Part shown: positions 61,990-64,000 of the stretch, one piece after another
Layout of the letters: each line of letters opens with the position of its first letter
Numbering within the stretch: the stretch's first letter is position 1
Source: Leishmania donovani
Taxonomy: Eukaryota > Euglenozoa > Kinetoplastea > Trypanosomatida > Trypanosomatidae
Assembly: GCF_000227135.1 (NCBI RefSeq)
Contig: NC_018262.1
Span: forward strand, 1,887,502 to 1,951,501
Length of the DNA stretch: 64,000 nt
Reading direction: 5' to 3'
Notes under the pieces: model-generated
Database searches by the model: none
What the model was told of the DNA's origin: nothing
The model's input: only the letters and a program-made list of their open reading frames with translations
Made by a program: the position numbers and the translations under genes

Positions 61990-62832
61990 ATGATGTCTGC
62001 CACCTCTTCTCAACTTTCCGTCTCGTGCGTAAAGAAGCGGGTGAAGGTGTACCGCCACGAACCCTATGCGGCGAGCCTCATCACCCCTGCTTCCCCTGCG
62101 GAGGCGGCTCTGGTGTGCTGCCACCAGCGTAGCCCGAAATCCCCTGCTAGCTCTTACGCCACGTCGTCGCCTGCTCGCTCGATCCTCGACGCGGCCCTGC
62201 CCAGCGCACAGGTTGCCGCCTACCCGTCTCACCACGCCGCTGCCAGCTTAGCCCTGCCAATGCCGATGGCGCACCCCGCACACACGGCCGTGTGGGTCGC
62301 CTTCAAGTACGGCCGCAAGCCCTTCGTGGCCGCCTTCCAGGTGTGCATTGGTGAGATGGTCATCGTGGAGGGTGACCGCGGCATCGACCTTGGCATTGTC
62401 GACGACGCGTGCACGACGCCTCTTCCCGAGAAGGTGCTGTTTATTCTCCGTCGCGCCACCGCTGAGGACACGACGCAGCATCACAGGCGCACCGTGAAAG
62501 AGCAGGAGGCGCTGCAGACGATGCGCTCGTTGGCGACGCAGGTGCACTGCCCCACCCACGTGGAGGATGCCATGTTTCAGCTGGACGGCAAGAAGATCAC
62601 CGTCATCATTTCACGCGCCTCGCGCTCCTTCGTGGACTTCCGCCGTCTGCAGCGTTCCCTCTTCGACGTGTACCGCTGCCGAATCTGGTTTGCCTACCTC
62701 GACGAGATCCAGGAGACGATGAGCACCGAGGTCACCCGACCTCTGCGCCGCGGACAGCGCCGCTGCTCGTCATCGAATGAAGCGAGAGACAAAAAGATAC
62801 TTCCGACGGCGTCGTGCACAGCGGCAATGTAA
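61990..62832 (+). CDS. PSP1-domain protein
   Basis: A 280-residue protein. Residues 1 to about 98 are variable and Ser/Ala/His-rich. From about residue 100 the sequence VWVAFKYGRKPFVAAFQVCI and EGDRGIDLGIV follows the PSP1 C-terminal domain pattern, which continues to about residue 255. The tail is Arg/Ser-rich. PSP1-domain proteins are found in many bacteria and are abundant in kinetoplastids, where some associate with RNA or translation factors; the role of this one is unknown. The start at 61990 (ATG ATG) follows a pyrimidine-rich region; the frame stays open further upstream, but composition there is low-complexity. Confidence 0.8.
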   Translation: MMSATSSQLSVSCVKKRVKVYRHEPYAASLITPASPAEAALVCCHQRSPKSPASSYATSSPARSILDAALPSAQVAAYPSHHAAASLALPMPMAHPAHTAVWVAFKYGRKPFVAAFQVCIGEMVIVEGDRGIDLGIVDDACTTPLPEKVLFILRRATAEDTTQHHRRTVKEQEALQTMRSLATQVHCPTHVEDAMFQLDGKKITVIISRASRSFVDFRRLQRSLFDVYRCRIWFAYLDEIQETMSTEVTRPLRRGQRRCSSSNEARDKKILPTASCTAAM

Positions 62833-64000
62833 GGGAAATCGAAGGCATAACCGAGAAAAGAGACTTCGAACCTCGCGCTTCCGGCTGGAGCGAATGAGCA
62901 CAAACCAACAACGACTCGAGGGCCTTTCCATAAGAGAGAAAGGGGAGAGAGTTGCACACACAAACACACACGTTTCCCACATTGAAATCACGGCCCACTT
63001 GAAGGAACAACAAAAAAAAAACGATCTCGTTTGCACGCGCTGGCCTGCCGAAGTGTGCAGGCTCGAGAGGGAAGGCAGAAGAAGCTCATTGCGTGGTGCA
63101 CAGTAGCGGCACAAGCACCCACGCATGATTGCGTAGAAAGAGGAATAAAATGCATGTGAGCTTACTCGTATGCGCAGTTTTTTTTCCTTTGCCCTGGTCT
63201 TTCACCTGCACTGCTGTCTCAAAGCCGCGTCTGTTTGCCCTCTCCTGCTCGTTTCACTTCAGTGGAGCTGGTGGGGCGTACGCGTGAGCGTGAGCGCGAG
63301 CGCGTGCGTGTCTCCGTGATTTGATGGTGTCTTCTTTCGCTCTATTCTTTGTTGACCCCGTTGACACCTTGTCATCACTTCGAAGCCGTATCTGTGCATA
63401 TTTGCATGCGCGTCTTTCTTTTACTTGCTTCGAGGTACCTTGTCACCGTTTTCTTTTTCTTTCAGCCTTTCCAGGACTTCTTGGCTTCCCTACACTTTCT
63501 CTCCACGCGCGCTGCCCCTACTCGTGTTGGCAAGCGTTCTCCTTTACTCGTGCTCGCTGTCTTTCTCCTCGTTGAAAGTGGTCGAAGAGGAGCGGCAGAT
63601 ACAAGCATTTCTGCGCAAGCTTTTTTTTCCGGCTCCTCTCCCTCTCCCTCTCCCTTTGTTTCCTAGAATGTCTGCTGTATTTGTCTCGCTTTCTTTTCTT
63701 TTAAAAACATTTTCCGCGTTTCGCTTTTCTTTCGTCTTTCTTCAAAAAAAAAAGATGGCTGAAGCAACGATCGTTTCACTGGATGGCGTTGCTGTAGTTG
63801 TTGGTCTCCTTCTCTCCCCCTCACCTCTTATATATTATCTCGCGTTCGCGTCTGTGTTTGTGTCGTCCGGCGCTTCATCATTTTTCTTTTTGTTTCCTTC
63901 TCGTGTTTTTTATTTATTTTTCGACTGGCGTTCTCGCTGCGCGCTGCACTGTCGCCATCACCTCTCTTCAGCCACGGTCGCATCCTCTCTCTCTCTGCAG
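62833..64000. other. Spacer after PSP1 gene, next gene's acceptor at window edge
   Basis: No gene supported. Contains a purine-rich first 300 bases, T-rich tracts at 63177-63190 and 63620-63720, an A run at 63745-63754, and cttatatattatctc near 63828. It ends with ctctctctctctgcag. Confidence 0.55.
63960..64000 (+). promoter_or_regulatory. Putative trans-splice acceptor for the next gene
   Basis: The tract catcctctctctctctgcag ends exactly at the window edge with AG at 63999-64000. The gene it serves would start just outside. Confidence 0.4.

Overview
This window looks like a nuclear chromosome segment of a kinetoplastid, almost certainly Leishmania. All 17 protein-coding genes that I call with confidence lie on the + strand and lack introns. 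They are GC-rich and separated by 0.7-5.8 kb of pyrimidine-rich spacer with (AC)n/(GT)n tracts. Most starts follow a polypyrimidine-AG signal typical of spliced-leader trans-splicing, so this is one polycistronic unit. DMC1, a proteasome alpha subunit, ATOM40, a single-CCCH ZC3H28-like protein and inositol phosphorylceramide synthase together recall the order I remember for L. major chromosome 35 (T. brucei chromosome 9). The IPCS differs at several residues from the L. major protein as I remember it, so this is probably another species of the genus. Synteny and species are from memory, not computed.

Layout. 1-9.1 kb: 3' end of a BRCT gene, a membrane-anchored histidine phosphatase (phosphoglycerate-mutase fold), a SIDER-like retroposon block interrupted by two assembly gaps, an EF-Ts-like mitochondrial protein and a small MGC (acylation-type) protein. 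12.6-22.8 kb: proteasome alpha-1/PSMA6 type, the ATOM40 outer-membrane translocase, a FAM184-type coiled coil and a TPR plus multi-TM (TMEM33-like) protein. 24.1-30.5 kb: DMC1, a small conserved protein and an MCM8/9-type helicase. 31-46.9 kb: a diverged SIDER fragment, a TTLL4-type polyglutamylase, a single-TM protein, a 5.8 kb spacer with a second SIDER copy, and a long CCCH zinc-finger protein. 50.2-64 kb: a PEX13-like protein, two unknown proteins, IPCS, a degenerate ingi/DIRE retroposon on the minus strand, and a PSP1-domain protein. The window ends exactly on a polypyrimidine-CAG, probably the splice acceptor of the next gene.

Functional themes. The genes are mostly housekeeping and organelle functions: proteolysis, mitochondrial import and translation, peroxisome import, sphingolipid synthesis, microtubule modification and post-transcriptional control. 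DMC1 and an MCM8/9-type helicase sit two genes apart, a possible meiotic recombination pairing. I see no CRISPR, operon-type promoter, tRNA or toxin gene. The most notable non-genic items are two nearly identical SIDER copies 35 kb apart, contig-end duplications around three fixed 99-N gaps, a perfect 38-nt palindrome in a 3' UTR, and the DIRE remnant with recognisable RNase H and post-RT signatures.
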